Below, piece after piece: positions 54,235-64,000 of a stretch of DNA of 64,000 nucleotides. Position 1 is the stretch's first letter. Each line of letters opens with the position of its first letter. The notes under the pieces were generated by a model, which saw only the letters and a list, made by a program, of their open reading frames with translations, made no database searches and was not told where the DNA came from. The stretch spans positions 1 through 64,000 of the forward strand of contig JAQWPL010000012.1 in assembly GCA_029245395.1 (NCBI GenBank), written 5' to 3'. The DNA is from Gammaproteobacteria bacterium (GTDB taxonomy: Bacteria > Pseudomonadota > Gammaproteobacteria > Pseudomonadales > Pseudohongiellaceae). The position numbers and the translations under genes were made by a program.

Positions 54235-54603
54235 ATGAATGACAAAGTAAACAATGCTGAATATAAACTGGATTCTCTGAAATGGGCGGTGGTGGCATTG
54301 CTGGTTGGCGCAGGTGTTTACGGCAACAGCTACTTTGCTGCTGAATCCATGCTTTATCGGGTAATTGGCTTGCTTGTTCTGGCTGGTGTAGCTGGCTGGA
54401 TAGCAACCCAGACGAGCAAAGGTAGTGCATTAGTAACTCTATGCATGGAAGCCAGGACTGAAATACGTAAAGTAGTCTGGCCAACAAGAGCTGAAACTAC
54501 CCAAACTACGATGATAGTAGTTGTAGTAGTAATCATAGTCGCCATCATATTGTGGGGACTAGACACACTGTTAAGCTGGCTGATATCCCTAGTTATAGGG
54601 TGA
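54235..54603 (+). CDS. secE: Preprotein translocase subunit SecE
   Basis: A 122-residue protein with three membrane segments (residues about 15-32, 40-58, 90-118) and the conserved amphipathic stretch [12 protein letters not shown] before the last one. The three-helix form is that of enterobacteria and relatives. It is part of the SecYEG channel. nusG follows after 44 bp. Confidence 0.96.
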   Translation: MNDKVNNAEYKLDSLKWAVVALLVGAGVYGNSYFAAESMLYRVIGLLVLAGVAGWIATQTSKGSALVTLCMEARTEIRKVVWPTRAETTQTTMIVVVVVIIVAIILWGLDTLLSWLISLVIG

Positions 54604-54647
54604 TAGGTGTGAATGGTTTGGCGAACGAAGTAACAGAAGGCACAATT

Positions 54648-55196
54648 ATGTCAGAATCGGAAAACGAAAAGCGCTGGTATGTTGTACATGCTTATTCCGG
54701 TTATGAGCGCAAAGTAAAATTGGCGCTTGAGGAAAGAATAGACCTGTCTGGATTGCAAGATTTTTTCGGTGAAGTGCTTGTTCCTACTGAAGAAGTGCTT
54801 GAAATGCGTGGTGGCCAGAAAAGAAAGAGTGAACGAAAGTTCTTTCCTGGATACGTACTACTACAGATGATGCTAAATGATGATACCTGGCATCTGGTGA
54901 AGGATACTCCCAGGGTCATGGGTTTTATCGGCGGGACCGCTGAAAGACCAGCACCAATTAGCCAAAAAGAAGTTGATGAAATCATGAACAGGCTGGAGGA
55001 AACGGTTGATAAGCCGTCCCATAAAACTGTTTATGAGCCTGGTGAACTGGTTCGTGTTACTGATGGACCATTTAATGATTTCACAGGCACGGTGGAAGAA
55101 GTGAATTACGAGAAAAGCCGAGTACGAGTAGCTGTTTCCATTTTTGGCCGGTCGACACCGGTTGAGCTTGAGTTTTCTCAAGTGGAGAAGGGTTAG
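54648..55196 (+). CDS. nusG: Transcription termination/antitermination factor NusG
   Basis: A 182-residue protein with the NGN domain ([32 protein letters not shown]) and the C-terminal KOW domain ([19 protein letters not shown]). It binds RNA polymerase and Rho or ribosomal protein S10. The ATG at 54648 has AAGG upstream; the frame extends into secE without support. Confidence 0.97.
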   Translation: MSESENEKRWYVVHAYSGYERKVKLALEERIDLSGLQDFFGEVLVPTEEVLEMRGGQKRKSERKFFPGYVLLQMMLNDDTWHLVKDTPRVMGFIGGTAERPAPISQKEVDEIMNRLEETVDKPSHKTVYEPGELVRVTDGPFNDFTGTVEEVNYEKSRVRVAVSIFGRSTPVELEFSQVEKG

Positions 55197-55349
55197 AAAT
55201 AGCTGCCAGAAGCGGCTTCGAGAGATTTAGGTGGGTATGTCTGTTAAAGGAGATACCTGAAATTAAAGTCGTTGGCATTTATACATAAAGTCAGCGCCAG
55301 GGGAGCAGGAATTCAGGTTTCTGCGCATGTACCCGATTAGGAGGCCATC

Positions 55350-55784
55350 ATGGCAAAGAAAGTTTTAGCTTATATCAAGCTGCAAGTTGGTGCCGCCAAA
55401 GCCAACCCAAGTCCTCCCGTTGGTCCAGCATTGGGCCAGCACGGTGTCAATATTATGGAATTCTGTAAGGCCTTCAATGCTGAAACACAAGGCGTTGAAC
55501 CTGGCCTGCCAATACCTGTAGTAATCACCGTTTATGCCGACCGAAGTTTTACGTTTATTACCAAAACACCTCCGGCTTCAGTATTGCTGCTCAAAGCGGC
55601 TGGCTTGAAGAAAGGCAGTGGTCGTCCCAATACTGAGAAAGTTGGCAAGCTAAATCGTGCCCAGCTTGAGGAAGTCGCAAATGTAAAAATGCCTGATCTG
55701 ACAGCTTCAGATATGGATGCGGCCGTAAGAACCCTGGCTGGAAGCGCCCGCAGTGCCGGTATCGAAACCGAGGGGGTGGTGTAA
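55350..55784 (+). CDS. rplK: 50S ribosomal protein L11
   Basis: A 144-residue protein with the [21 protein letters not shown]-terminus and the RNA-binding C-terminal domain ([29 protein letters not shown]). It forms the GTPase-associated centre with 23S rRNA. AGGAGG precedes the ATG. It overlaps rplA by one base (TAATG). Confidence 0.98.
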   Translation: MAKKVLAYIKLQVGAAKANPSPPVGPALGQHGVNIMEFCKAFNAETQGVEPGLPIPVVITVYADRSFTFITKTPPASVLLLKAAGLKKGSGRPNTEKVGKLNRAQLEEVANVKMPDLTASDMDAAVRTLAGSARSAGIETEGVV

Positions 55785-56479
55785 TGGCTAAATTAAACAA
55801 ACGTGCAAAATTAATTGCAGAAAAACTAGAGGCAGGTAAAGCCTACAGCATTGATGAAGCTGTCTCACTTATCAATGAACTGTCTACTGTCAAATTTAAA
55901 GAATCCATTGATGTCAGCATCAATCTTGGCATTGATGCAAGAAAATCAGACCAAGCGGTTCGTGGAGCAACAACCATGCCGCATGGTACTGGTAAAGATG
56001 TCCGTGTTGCTGTTTTTGCCCAAGGTGAAAATGCTGAAATAGCCAAAGCAGCGGGTGCCGATGTGGTTGGTTTTGAAGATCTGGCTGAGAGCATCAAGGG
56101 CGGCAACCTGGATTTTGATGTGGTGATCGCTACTCCAGATGCCATGCGAGTAGTTGGCCAATTGGGCACTATCCTTGGACCAAAAGGGCTTATGCCAAAT
56201 CCGAAAGTGGGCACAGTTACACCTGATGTAGAAACTGCAGTAAAAAATACCAAGTCTGGACAGGTGCGTTACCGGACAGATAAGAACGGTATTATCCACG
56301 GCGGTATTGGCAAAGTGGGATTTGAAGTCAATGCAGTAAAGGGCAACCTTGAAGCTTTGCTGGTTGATCTGAAGAAAGCCAAGCCTGCATCTGCCAAAGG
56401 TAATTTTGTGAAGAAAGTTGTACTTTCATCCACTATGGGCCCAGGTGTTCTTGTAGATCAGTCATCACTGGAATTTTAA
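55784..56479 (+). CDS. rplA: 50S ribosomal protein L1
   Basis: A 231-residue protein with the typical [20 protein letters not shown] block and [14 protein letters not shown]. It binds the L1 stalk of 23S rRNA and, in relatives, represses its own operon by binding the rplK leader. It is coupled to rplK by a one-base overlap. Confidence 0.98.
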   Translation: MAKLNKRAKLIAEKLEAGKAYSIDEAVSLINELSTVKFKESIDVSINLGIDARKSDQAVRGATTMPHGTGKDVRVAVFAQGENAEIAKAAGADVVGFEDLAESIKGGNLDFDVVIATPDAMRVVGQLGTILGPKGLMPNPKVGTVTPDVETAVKNTKSGQVRYRTDKNGIIHGGIGKVGFEVNAVKGNLEALLVDLKKAKPASAKGNFVKKVVLSSTMGPGVLVDQSSLEF

Positions 56480-56802
56480 CTTTATTTTAGCTTGGTGATG
56501 TTGCAATACGCATCACCTGGCTTTGTCTGCCCTGTTTTTATAGAAGGGTGACAACAACAGACTTTGGGGTGTTGCAGGGATTTTTTCCTGCAGGACTATC
56601 AAAGACCGTAGGGGCAGAGTAGCTGAAGTATGGTACGTGCTGCAAACTAGCAGTATCTACCGCACAAAAGCCGCCAAGCTTAATATCCTACGCAGATGGT
56701 GTAACCCGTACGGCAGCATTCAGGCCGGATCACTTCACCAGATAAAGAAGGTCTGTTCTGCGTTATGAGAACAGTAATTTAAACCTTAGGAGTAACTATA
56801 AA
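56480..56802 (+). ncRNA. L10 leader (ribosomal protein autoregulatory RNA) region
   Basis: The 323-bp gap between rplA and rplJ starts with a hairpin GGTGATG/CATCACC just after rplA and then holds an L10-leader-like element (about 56594-56726). The key pairing parts are TCAAAGACCGTAGG and, about 90 bases later, CCTACGCAGATGGTG. In E. coli such a leader binds the L10(L12)4 complex and controls rplJL translation. A further hairpin TGCAGG/CCTGCA lies at about 56574-56593. Confidence 0.72.
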
Positions 56803-57333
56803 GTGGCTATAAGACTGAATGAAAAGCAGCAGATTGTTGCTGAAGTCAACGAAGCTGCTAAAAGTGCTTTATCCGCAGTGATTGCCGATTACCACGGTAC
56901 CACTGTAGAGGAAATGACCGCACTTCGAAAAACTGCTCGTGAAAACAATGTCTACCTGCGTGTTGTCAGGAATACCTTGTTAAGGCGCGCGGTTGAAGGC
57001 ACTGAATATGAGTGTCTGAATGAAGCGTTGGTTGGTCCGACAATTCTTGCTTTTTCTCAGGATGATCCTGGCGCGGCAGCTCGCGTTCTTAAGGATTTTG
57101 CAAAAGAAAATGAAGAGTTCGAAGTTAAAGCACTCGCTGTTAGTGGAAACCTGTTGCCTGCCTCACAGATCGATGCGTTGGCTAAATTGCCAACCTATGA
57201 TCAGGCAATTGCAATGCTTATGAGTGTGATACTTGCACCGGTGACCAAATTGGCTCGTACCGTTATTGAAGTACCGTCCAAAGTGACAAGGGGTGTTGCT
57301 GCGGTGCGCGACCAGAAACAGGAAGCGGCTTAA
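56803..57333 (+). CDS. rplJ: 50S ribosomal protein L10
   Basis: A 176-residue protein starting at GTG with TAGGAG upstream. The body shows [19 protein letters not shown] and [17 protein letters not shown], and a C-terminal L12-binding helix. It anchors L7/L12 dimers on the ribosome. The leader described before it is likely its regulatory site. Confidence 0.98.
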   Translation: MAIRLNEKQQIVAEVNEAAKSALSAVIADYHGTTVEEMTALRKTARENNVYLRVVRNTLLRRAVEGTEYECLNEALVGPTILAFSQDDPGAAARVLKDFAKENEEFEVKALAVSGNLLPASQIDALAKLPTYDQAIAMLMSVILAPVTKLARTVIEVPSKVTRGVAAVRDQKQEAA

Positions 57334-57401
57334 TCCGAAAGAACCCAGGTTTCTATCGGACTATTTAACAATTTAACTATTTACTAAAGGAGATATGAGT
57401 A

Positions 57402-57782
57402 ATGGCTCTATCTAAAGAAGAAATCCTCGATGGTATTGCTGATTTGTCAGTAATGGACGTTGTTGAACTGGTTTCAGCAATGGAAGAAAAATTTGGCGTT
57501 TCTGCTGCAGCTGCTGTCGCAGTAGCGGCTGCACCTGCTGCTGGTGAAGGTGGCGAAGCTGCTGCTGAGCAAAGTGAATTTGATGTCATTTTGACTGCTG
57601 TTGGTGAAAAGAAAGTAAATGTCATTAAGGCAGTACGTGGCATCACAGGCCTTGGTCTGAAAGAAGCAAAAGATCTGGTAGATGGCGCGCCGTCTCCCAT
57701 AAAAGAAGGTGCAAATAAAGAAGAAGCTGAAGACTGCAAGAAGCAGTTGGAAGAAGCCGGCGCAACTGTCGAGCTTAAGTAA
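57402..57782 (+). CDS. rplL: 50S ribosomal protein L7/L12
   Basis: A 126-residue protein with the N-terminal dimerisation region, an alanine-rich hinge (residues about 33-52) and the C-terminal domain [25 protein letters not shown] precedes the ATG at 12 bp. It recruits translation factors. Confidence 0.98.
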   Translation: MALSKEEILDGIADLSVMDVVELVSAMEEKFGVSAAAAVAVAAAPAAGEGGEAAAEQSEFDVILTAVGEKKVNVIKAVRGITGLGLKEAKDLVDGAPSPIKEGANKEEAEDCKKQLEEAGATVELK

Positions 57783-57810
57783 CTTGCACTGCTTTTCAGG
57801 CACACTACTG

Positions 57811-57845
57811 AAAAGGTGGTATTCCAATTGGAATGCCGCCTTTTT
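57811..57845 (+). terminator. Attenuator-type hairpin between rplL and rpoB
   Basis: AAAAGGTGGTATTCC and GGAATGCCGCCTTTTT pair with one small bulge around an AATT loop, followed by T. In E. coli this gap contains a partial terminator that lowers rpoBC transcription relative to rplJL; this hairpin probably does the same. Confidence 0.75.
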
Positions 57846-57942
57846 GTGCTTGGAATTATTACCTGTTTGAAACAGGTTGAGTGGTAAAGAAAGCTCCGAT
57901 GTATCGGAGAACTTAAACAAAATCACTTGTTAGGGACTGCTG

Positions 57943-60900
57943 ATGGCATATTCATATACTGAGAAAAAACGTATCCGTAAGGACTTTGGTAAATTGCAAA
58001 GCCCGATGGATATTCCTTATCTGCTGGCTATACAGATAGATTCTTATAAACAGTTTACACAGACGGATGTTTCTCCTGACGAGAGACTGGAACAGGGACT
58101 GCACGCTGCATTTAAATCCGTGTTCCCGATTGTCAGCTATTCCGGCAAAGCATTGCTGGAATATGTTAGCTATAGGTTGGGCAAACCAGAATTTGATGTG
58201 AGTGAATGTCAACTGCGTGGAGCTACCTATGCAGTATCTCTAAGAGTAAAAGTCCGCTTGATCATTTATGAAAAGGAATCCACAGCCAAAGTCATTAAGG
58301 ACATCAAGGAACAAGAAGTCTATATGGGTGAAATCCCCTTGATGACTGACAGCGGCACTTTTGTCATCAACGGCACAGAGCGTGTGGTGGTTTCTCAGTT
58401 GCACCGCTCGCCTGGCGTATTCTTTGACCATGACAAGGGTAAAACACACAGTTCCGGTAAGTTGCTGTATTCAGCACGAATTATTCCTTACCGTGGATCC
58501 TGGTTGGATGTGGAATTTGATCCCAAGGATATGGTGTATGTTCGTATTGACCGACGTCGCAAACTGCCTGCCTCTATACTGATGCGTGCATTGGAATTTA
58601 GCACTCAGGATATTCTTGAGATGTTTTATGAAAATAACACCTATTACATAGACAAGGACGGCAATTTCTCTGTCGAGCTGGTGCCTTCACGTCTACGTGG
58701 CGCTGTATTGAATTTTGATATTAAAAATAAGCGAACAGTTCTTGTTAAGACTGGGGCCAGAATTACAGCCCGCCACATCCGTGAAATGGAAAAAGCCAAG
58801 CTTTCCACCTTGGATGTACCTGGCGAATTTGTGCTTGGTGATGCTCTTGCCAAGGACATTTTTGATACTGAAACTGGCGAAGTCCTGTTCCCGTGTAATG
58901 CAGAAATTACCGAAGAAATGATCGAAGGTCTGGTCACAGCTGGCGTCACAACATTCGAAACCATATATACCAATGAATTGGATTGTGGGCCTTTCATCTC
59001 CGATACGTTGCGAATTGATCCGACTACAAATCGCCTGGAAGCTCTTGTGGAAATCTATCGCATGATGCGCCCGGGTGAGCCGCCGACAAAAGAGTCCGCG
59101 GAAAACCTGTTCGGTAACCTGTTTTTCTCTCCCGAGCGTTATGACCTTTCAGCTGTTGGTCGGATGAAATTCAACCGTCGCTTGGGACGTCCTGACTCTG
59201 AAGGCGATGGCGTCTTGAGCAAAGAAGACATTGTTGATGTGATCAAGACCCTGGTAGATATCCGTAACGGATTTGGGACCGTTGATGATATTGATCACCT
59301 GGGAAACCGCCGTATTCGTAGCGTCGGTGAAATGGCTGAAAATCAGTTCCGTGTCGGCCTGGTACGTGTTGAGAGAGCTGTTAAAGAGCGCTTGTCAATG
59401 GCGGACAGTGAAGGCTTGATGCCACAAGATATGATCAATGCCAAACCAGTTGCAGCAGCAATCAAGGAATATTTTGGATCCAGCCAGTTGTCTCAGTTCA
59501 TGGATCAGAATAATCCATTGTCTGAGGTGACCCACAAACGTCGTATCTCTGCTCTCGGTCCTGGTGGTCTGACCCGTGAACGCGCAGGTTTTGAGGTTCG
59601 CGATGTACATCCTACTCACTATGGTCGTGTCTGTCCTATTGAGACGCCTGAAGGTCCGAACATAGGCCTGATAAACTCCTTGGCTACCTATTCTCGTACC
59701 AATGAATACGGTTTTCTGGAAAGCCCGGTACGCAAAGTGGTGAAGGGCGTGGTAACTGATGAAATTCAATACCTGTCTGCCATTGAAGAAAGTGGCTATG
59801 TAATTGCCCAGGCAAGCGCTGAGTTGAACAAAAAAAATAAGTTTGTTGATGGGCTTGTTAACGTAAGACACAAGAATGAATTCTCACTGATGAATTCAGA
59901 TCAGGTGGATTACATGGATGTGTCCCCCCAACAAGTGGTATCTGTTGCTGCATCTTTGATTCCTTTCCTGGAACACGATGATGCCAACCGTGCACTGATG
60001 GGCTCCAATATGCAGCGCCAGGCTGTACCTACACTAATATCGGAAAAGCCGATTGTTGGTACCGGCATGGAGCGAAACGTTGCACGCGACTCGGGTGTTT
60101 GTGTTATTGCCAAACGTGGTGGTGTCATAGATAGCGTGGATGCTGCACGTATCATCCTGCGCGTTAACGATGCAGAAACCGAAGCTGGCGAAGCTGGTGT
60201 CGATATCTACAATCTGATCAAGTACACCCGTTCCAACCAGAATACCTGCATTAGCCAGCGTCCGCTGGTGAAAGAAGGCGATACTGTAGGTGCGGGCGAT
60301 ATTGTCGCCGACGGCCCATCAATTGATATTGGTGAACTGGCTCTGGGCCAGAATATGCGTATCGCGTTCATGCCTTGGAACGGTTATAACTTTGAAGACT
60401 CTATCCTCATTTCAGAACGAGTAGTAAAAGAGGACAGATTTACTTCCATTCATATCCAGGAGCTGACCTGTATTGCTCGGGATACCAAACTGGGTTCTGA
60501 GGAAATAACTGCTGATATCCCTAATGTGGGTGAAACCGCACTGGGACGATTGGATGAATCAGGTATTGTTCACATCGGTGCTGAAGTCGATGCAGGCGAT
60601 ATTCTGGTTGGCAAAGTAACACCTAAAGGTGAAACCCAGCTTACCCCTGAAGAAAAATTACTGCGCGCCATTTTTGGTGAGAAAGCTTCTGATGTGAAAG
60701 ACACATCACTGCGTGTTCCAAGTAGCGTCAAAGGTACCATTATTGATGTTCAGGTTTTCACTCGTGATGGTCTGGAAAAAGACCAGCGTGCGCTTGAGAT
60801 CGAAGAGGAGCAACTGTCGAAAGTCAGGAAAGACATTGAGGATGAGTTCCGCATTGTTGAAGAAGCTACCTTCCAGCGTTTGCGTAAGGCTCTTCTGGGT

Positions 60901-62025
60901 AAAGCAGTCTCTGGTGGCCCCAAACTGAAAAAGGGCGATCGTTTAACTGCAGATTACCTGGATGCTTTAAAGCAGGATGACTGGTTCAAACTGCGTCTGG
61001 TCGATGATGACATGAGCAGCGCCCTGGAAAAAGCAGGTGTTCAGCTCAAGGAACGTCGTGTTGATCTGGACGAGCGCTATGAAGACAAAAAACGCAAACT
61101 TACCCAGGGCGATAACCTGGCCCCAGGTGTACTTAAAATTGTAAAAGTGTATTTGGCAATAAAACGTCGTATTCAGCCTGGTGACAAAATGGCCGGCCGT
61201 CATGGTAACAAGGGTGTGATTTCAGTCATTATGCCTGTAGAAGACATGCCCTATGATGAGCAAGGAAACCCAATTGATATCGTCCTGAATCCGCTGGGCG
61301 TCCCTTCCCGAATGAACGTAGGGCAGATTCTGGAAACGCATCTTGGCGCAGCTTCTAAAGGGCTTGGCGCCAAAATCAATTCCATGGTTCAGACTGAACA
61401 GAAAGTGGCTGATATCCGTAAATTCCTGGATCAGATCTACAACGGTATCGGTGATTCTCGTCGAACTGAAGATCTCAAGACCCTGACAGATGAAGAAATT
61501 TACGAGCTAGCTGAAAACCTGAAAGATGGTGTGCCTATGGCAACACCAGTGTTTGATGGAGCTAGCGAAGCTGATATCAAGGAAATGTTGAAACTGGCTG
61601 ATATGAATGAAGATGGTCAGGTTGGCTTGTTTGACGGTCGTACGGGTGATGCCTTCGATCGCAAGGTTACTGTCGGCATCATGTACATGCTCAAACTCAA
61701 CCACTTGGTGGATGACAAGATGCATGCTCGTTCAACTGGCTCCTACAGTCTGGTTACTCAGCAACCGCTGGGTGGTAAGGCTCAGTTCGGCGGCCAGCGT
61801 TTCGGTGAAATGGAAGTGTGGGCACTGGAAGCCTATGGCGCCGCCTATACATTGCAGGAAATGTTGACTGTGAAATCAGATGATGTAAACGGCAGAACCA
61901 AAATGTACAAAAATATAGTTGATGGTGATGACCGCATGGAAGCCGGTATGCCCGAATCCTTTAATGTACTTGTTAAAGAGATTCGATCTTTGGGCATCGA
62001 TATAGAACTGGAAGTCGAGAATTAA
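57943..62025 (+). CDS. rpoB: RNA polymerase subunit beta
   Basis: A 1360-residue subunit of normal gammaproteobacterial length. Recognised blocks: [17 protein letters not shown] at the N-terminus, the rifampicin region ([21 protein letters not shown] and [11 protein letters not shown], apparently wild type at the usual resistance positions), [28 protein letters not shown] and the C-terminal [25 protein letters not shown] precedes the ATG. Confidence 0.99.
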   Translation: MAYSYTEKKRIRKDFGKLQSPMDIPYLLAIQIDSYKQFTQTDVSPDERLEQGLHAAFKSVFPIVSYSGKALLEYVSYRLGKPEFDVSECQLRGATYAVSLRVKVRLIIYEKESTAKVIKDIKEQEVYMGEIPLMTDSGTFVINGTERVVVSQLHRSPGVFFDHDKGKTHSSGKLLYSARIIPYRGSWLDVEFDPKDMVYVRIDRRRKLPASILMRALEFSTQDILEMFYENNTYYIDKDGNFSVELVPSRLRGAVLNFDIKNKRTVLVKTGARITARHIREMEKAKLSTLDVPGEFVLGDALAKDIFDTETGEVLFPCNAEITEEMIEGLVTAGVTTFETIYTNELDCGPFISDTLRIDPTTNRLEALVEIYRMMRPGEPPTKESAENLFGNLFFSPERYDLSAVGRMKFNRRLGRPDSEGDGVLSKEDIVDVIKTLVDIRNGFGTVDDIDHLGNRRIRSVGEMAENQFRVGLVRVERAVKERLSMADSEGLMPQDMINAKPVAAAIKEYFGSSQLSQFMDQNNPLSEVTHKRRISALGPGGLTRERAGFEVRDVHPTHYGRVCPIETPEGPNIGLINSLATYSRTNEYGFLESPVRKVVKGVVTDEIQYLSAIEESGYVIAQASAELNKKNKFVDGLVNVRHKNEFSLMNSDQVDYMDVSPQQVVSVAASLIPFLEHDDANRALMGSNMQRQAVPTLISEKPIVGTGMERNVARDSGVCVIAKRGGVIDSVDAARIILRVNDAETEAGEAGVDIYNLIKYTRSNQNTCISQRPLVKEGDTVGAGDIVADGPSIDIGELALGQNMRIAFMPWNGYNFEDSILISERVVKEDRFTSIHIQELTCIARDTKLGSEEITADIPNVGETALGRLDESGIVHIGAEVDAGDILVGKVTPKGETQLTPEEKLLRAIFGEKASDVKDTSLRVPSSVKGTIIDVQVFTRDGLEKDQRALEIEEEQLSKVRKDIEDEFRIVEEATFQRLRKALLGKAVSGGPKLKKGDRLTADYLDALKQDDWFKLRLVDDDMSSALEKAGVQLKERRVDLDERYEDKKRKLTQGDNLAPGVLKIVKVYLAIKRRIQPGDKMAGRHGNKGVISVIMPVEDMPYDEQGNPIDIVLNPLGVPSRMNVGQILETHLGAASKGLGAKINSMVQTEQKVADIRKFLDQIYNGIGDSRRTEDLKTLTDEEIYELAENLKDGVPMATPVFDGASEADIKEMLKLADMNEDGQVGLFDGRTGDAFDRKVTVGIMYMLKLNHLVDDKMHARSTGSYSLVTQQPLGGKAQFGGQRFGEMEVWALEAYGAAYTLQEMLTVKSDDVNGRTKMYKNIVDGDDRMEAGMPESFNVLVKEIRSLGIDIELEVEN

Positions 62026-62103
62026 TCTGGAAACTATTTCATTTAACAACGAAATTAAATCCGGATAACTTATCAACCCTATTAGGGTAGAGGAAGAAAC
62101 AGA

Positions 62104-64000
62104 ATGAAAGACTTATTAGGTTTATTGAAGTCACAAACACAGATCGAAGACTTTGATTCAATTCGTATAGGATTGGCATCACCGCAACTGATTCGTTCCT
62201 GGTCATTCGGGGAAGTAAAAAAGCCCGAGACAATTAACTACCGTACTTTCAAACCGGAACGTGATGGATTGTTCTGTGCCAAGATCTTTGGCCCAGTGAA
62301 AGACTATGAATGTCTCTGTGGAAAGTACAAGCGCCTGAAACATCGTGGTGTTATCTGCGAAAAGTGCGGCGTTGAAGTTGCACTGAGTAAAGTGCGCCGA
62401 GAGCGCATGGGTCATATTGAATTGGCCAGCCCGGTAGCTCATATCTGGTTCCTGAAATCACTACCTTCGCGTATTGGCCTATTGCTGGACATGACCCTGC
62501 GTGATATCGAAAGGGTGTTGTACTTTGAATCTTTTGTGGTTACTGATCCTGGTATGACGACACTTGAAAAAGGTCAGCTTCTGTCGGACGAGCAGTATTA
62601 CGAATCTCTGGAAGAGTTTGGTGACGATTTTGAAGCAAAAATGGGAGCTGAAGCTGTTCAGGTTTTGATGGCTGATATGAATGTGGAAGATGAAGCCAGT
62701 CGCATACGTGAGGAAATTCCACAGACCAATTCTGAAACCAAACTGAAGAAGCTATCAAAGCGTCTTAAATTGCTCGATGGTTTTGTTAATTCAGGTAATA
62801 AGCCGGAATGGATGGTGCTAAATGTACTGCCCGTGCTGCCACCGGATTTGCGTCCGCTAGTACCGCTGGATGGCGGCCGTTTCGCCACCTCTGACCTGAA
62901 TGATCTGTACCGCCGTGTGATTAACAGGAATAACCGTCTGAAGAGACTGCTGGACCTGAATGCACCTGACATTATTGTGCGCAACGAAAAACGTATGTTG
63001 CAGGAATCAGTGGATGCACTATTGGACAACGGCCGTCGCGGACGTGCCATTACCGGCTCCAATAAACGTCCTTTGAAATCACTTGCCGACATGATCAAGG
63101 GTAAGCAGGGTCGTTTTCGCCAGAACCTTCTCGGCAAGCGTGTCGACTACTCAGGCCGTTCCGTTATTGTGGTAGGTCCGACTCTGAGACTGCACCAGGC
63201 TGGTCTTCCCAAGAAAATGGCTCTGGAGCTGTTCAAGCCATTTATCCTGGGCAAACTGATACTGCGTGGTGTGGCAACTACCATTAAAGCTGCCAAAAAG
63301 ATGGTTGAAAAGGAAACTCCAGAGGTTTGGGATATTCTCGCTGAAGTTATTCGTGAGCATCCAATCCTGTTGAATCGTGCGCCAACATTGCATCGTCTGG
63401 GCATTCAGGCATTCGAGCCTGTGTTGATTGAAGGCAAGGCAATTCAACTGCACCCGCTTGTGTGTGCCGCCTACAACGCGGACTTTGACGGTGACCAGAT
63501 GGCGGTACATGTTCCGCTGACACTGGAAGCACAACTGGAAGCACGCTCCTTGATGATGTCTACCAACAACATCCTCTCACCTGCTTCCGGTGAACCGATC
63601 ATCGTACCTTCTCAGGACGTTGTACTGGGTCTTTATTACATGACCCGTGAGCGTGTAAATGCGCCCGGTGAAGGCATGGTGTTTGCAGACTTGAATGAAG
63701 TGCTCAAAGCATTTAATACAAGAACTGCTCATCTTCAGGCCAAAATCAAAGTGCGCCTGACAGAAGTTCTGTTAGATGAAAACAAAGAAAGACATGAAAA
63801 CACCGAAATTTTTGAGACCACTGTTGGTCGTGTCATTCTGTTCAGCATCGTACCGGATGGGCTGCCTTTCAGTCATGTTAATCAGAAAATGTCGAAGAAG
63901 CAGATCTCACACATTATTAATATGTGCTATCGAAATGTTGGTTTGAAAGAAACTGTCATTTTCGCCGACCAACTGATGTACATGGGTTACCGCTATTCCA
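62104..64000 (+). CDS. rpoC: RNA polymerase subunit beta' (N-terminal part, runs off the window)
   Basis: The frame is open from the ATG at 62104 (GAGGAAG upstream) to the window end, giving 632 residues. The first zinc site is visible (CLCGKY ... ICEKCG), then the RNA-polymerase clamp and bridge parts [18 protein letters not shown] and the catalytic [12 protein letters not shown] near 63478-63513 that binds the active-site magnesium. The remainder lies right of the window. Confidence 0.98.
   Translation, partial: MKDLLGLLKSQTQIEDFDSIRIGLASPQLIRSWSFGEVKKPETINYRTFKPERDGLFCAKIFGPVKDYECLCGKYKRLKHRGVICEKCGVEVALSKVRRERMGHIELASPVAHIWFLKSLPSRIGLLLDMTLRDIERVLYFESFVVTDPGMTTLEKGQLLSDEQYYESLEEFGDDFEAKMGAEAVQVLMADMNVEDEASRIREEIPQTNSETKLKKLSKRLKLLDGFVNSGNKPEWMVLNVLPVLPPDLRPLVPLDGGRFATSDLNDLYRRVINRNNRLKRLLDLNAPDIIVRNEKRMLQESVDALLDNGRRGRAITGSNKRPLKSLADMIKGKQGRFRQNLLGKRVDYSGRSVIVVGPTLRLHQAGLPKKMALELFKPFILGKLILRGVATTIKAAKKMVEKETPEVWDILAEVIREHPILLNRAPTLHRLGIQAFEPVLIEGKAIQLHPLVCAAYNADFDGDQMAVHVPLTLEAQLEARSLMMSTNNILSPASGEPIIVPSQDVVLGLYYMTRERVNAPGEGMVFADLNEVLKAFNTRTAHLQAKIKVRLTEVLLDENKERHENTEIFETTVGRVILFSIVPDGLPFSHVNQKMSKKQISHIINMCYRNVGLKETVIFADQLMYMGYRYS

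Noticed and set aside
62658..63137. 159-residue open frame opposite rpoC
   Set aside because: Shadow of rpoC.

Overview
The window is a chromosomal segment of a Gammaproteobacterium. The strongest evidence is the right end, which has the classical order tRNA-Tyr, tRNA-Gly, tRNA-Thr, tuf, tRNA-Trp, secE, nusG, rplK, rplA, rplJ, rplL, rpoB, rpoC, preceded by birA and coaX and a SPOR-like gene. Base composition is moderate, in the mid-40s percent GC by eye. A TonB-dependent receptor, several periplasmic PQQ and cytochrome c oxidoreductases, and a planctomycete-type DUF1592/DUF1552 set suggest a free-living, probably aquatic heterotroph. The exact lineage cannot be read from the sequence alone.

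Layout. 1-1.7 kb: tail of a DUF1592/DUF1585 cytochrome protein and an NHL-repeat protein. 1.7-5.6 kb (minus): three uncharacterised genes, one with a divergent class III nucleotide-cyclase domain. 5.8-9.6 kb (minus): a compact four-gene run of a secreted family protein, a DUF6152 protein, a B3-type metallo-beta-lactamase-fold protein and a PQQ sugar dehydrogenase fused to cytochrome c. 9.7-21.8 kb: more members of the secreted family, a TPR protein, an NAD(P)-binding protein, a large TonB-dependent receptor, a long imperfect palindromic element, a prolyl-4-hydroxylase-like protein, a second family/DUF6152/family run and a GFA-like protein. 22.2-25 kb: an SRPBCC protein and a PQQ alcohol dehydrogenase with a lanthanide-type signature. 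25.2-31.5 kb: a tight operon of DUF1592, DUF1552, ankyrin and MBL-fold proteins. 31.7-45.8 kb: a DUF5916 outer-membrane protein, a PP2C phosphatase and Ser/Thr kinase (tail to tail), glutamine synthetase II, an FG-GAP/UnbV protein, a haem-fused Vgb-like propeller, an O-antigen ligase-like protein, a third family/DUF6152 pair, and a frameshifted 2OG-Fe(II) oxygenase. 45.8-49.5 kb: glnK-amtB divergent from a second amtB. 49.6-64 kb: the housekeeping block.

How it works together. The accessory part is dominated by exported proteins: receptors, quinoproteins, c-type cytochromes and secreted proteins of unknown role. This is consistent with periplasmic oxidation of organic substrates. Nitrogen assimilation (glutamine synthetase II, PII, two ammonium channels) carries recognisable sigma-54 promoters. 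The most interesting unexplained signal is a secreted two-gene module occurring three times: a family protein with two conserved cysteines, followed by a DUF6152 protein whose predicted mature form begins His-His-Ser. That N-terminus raises the possibility of a copper-binding histidine brace.
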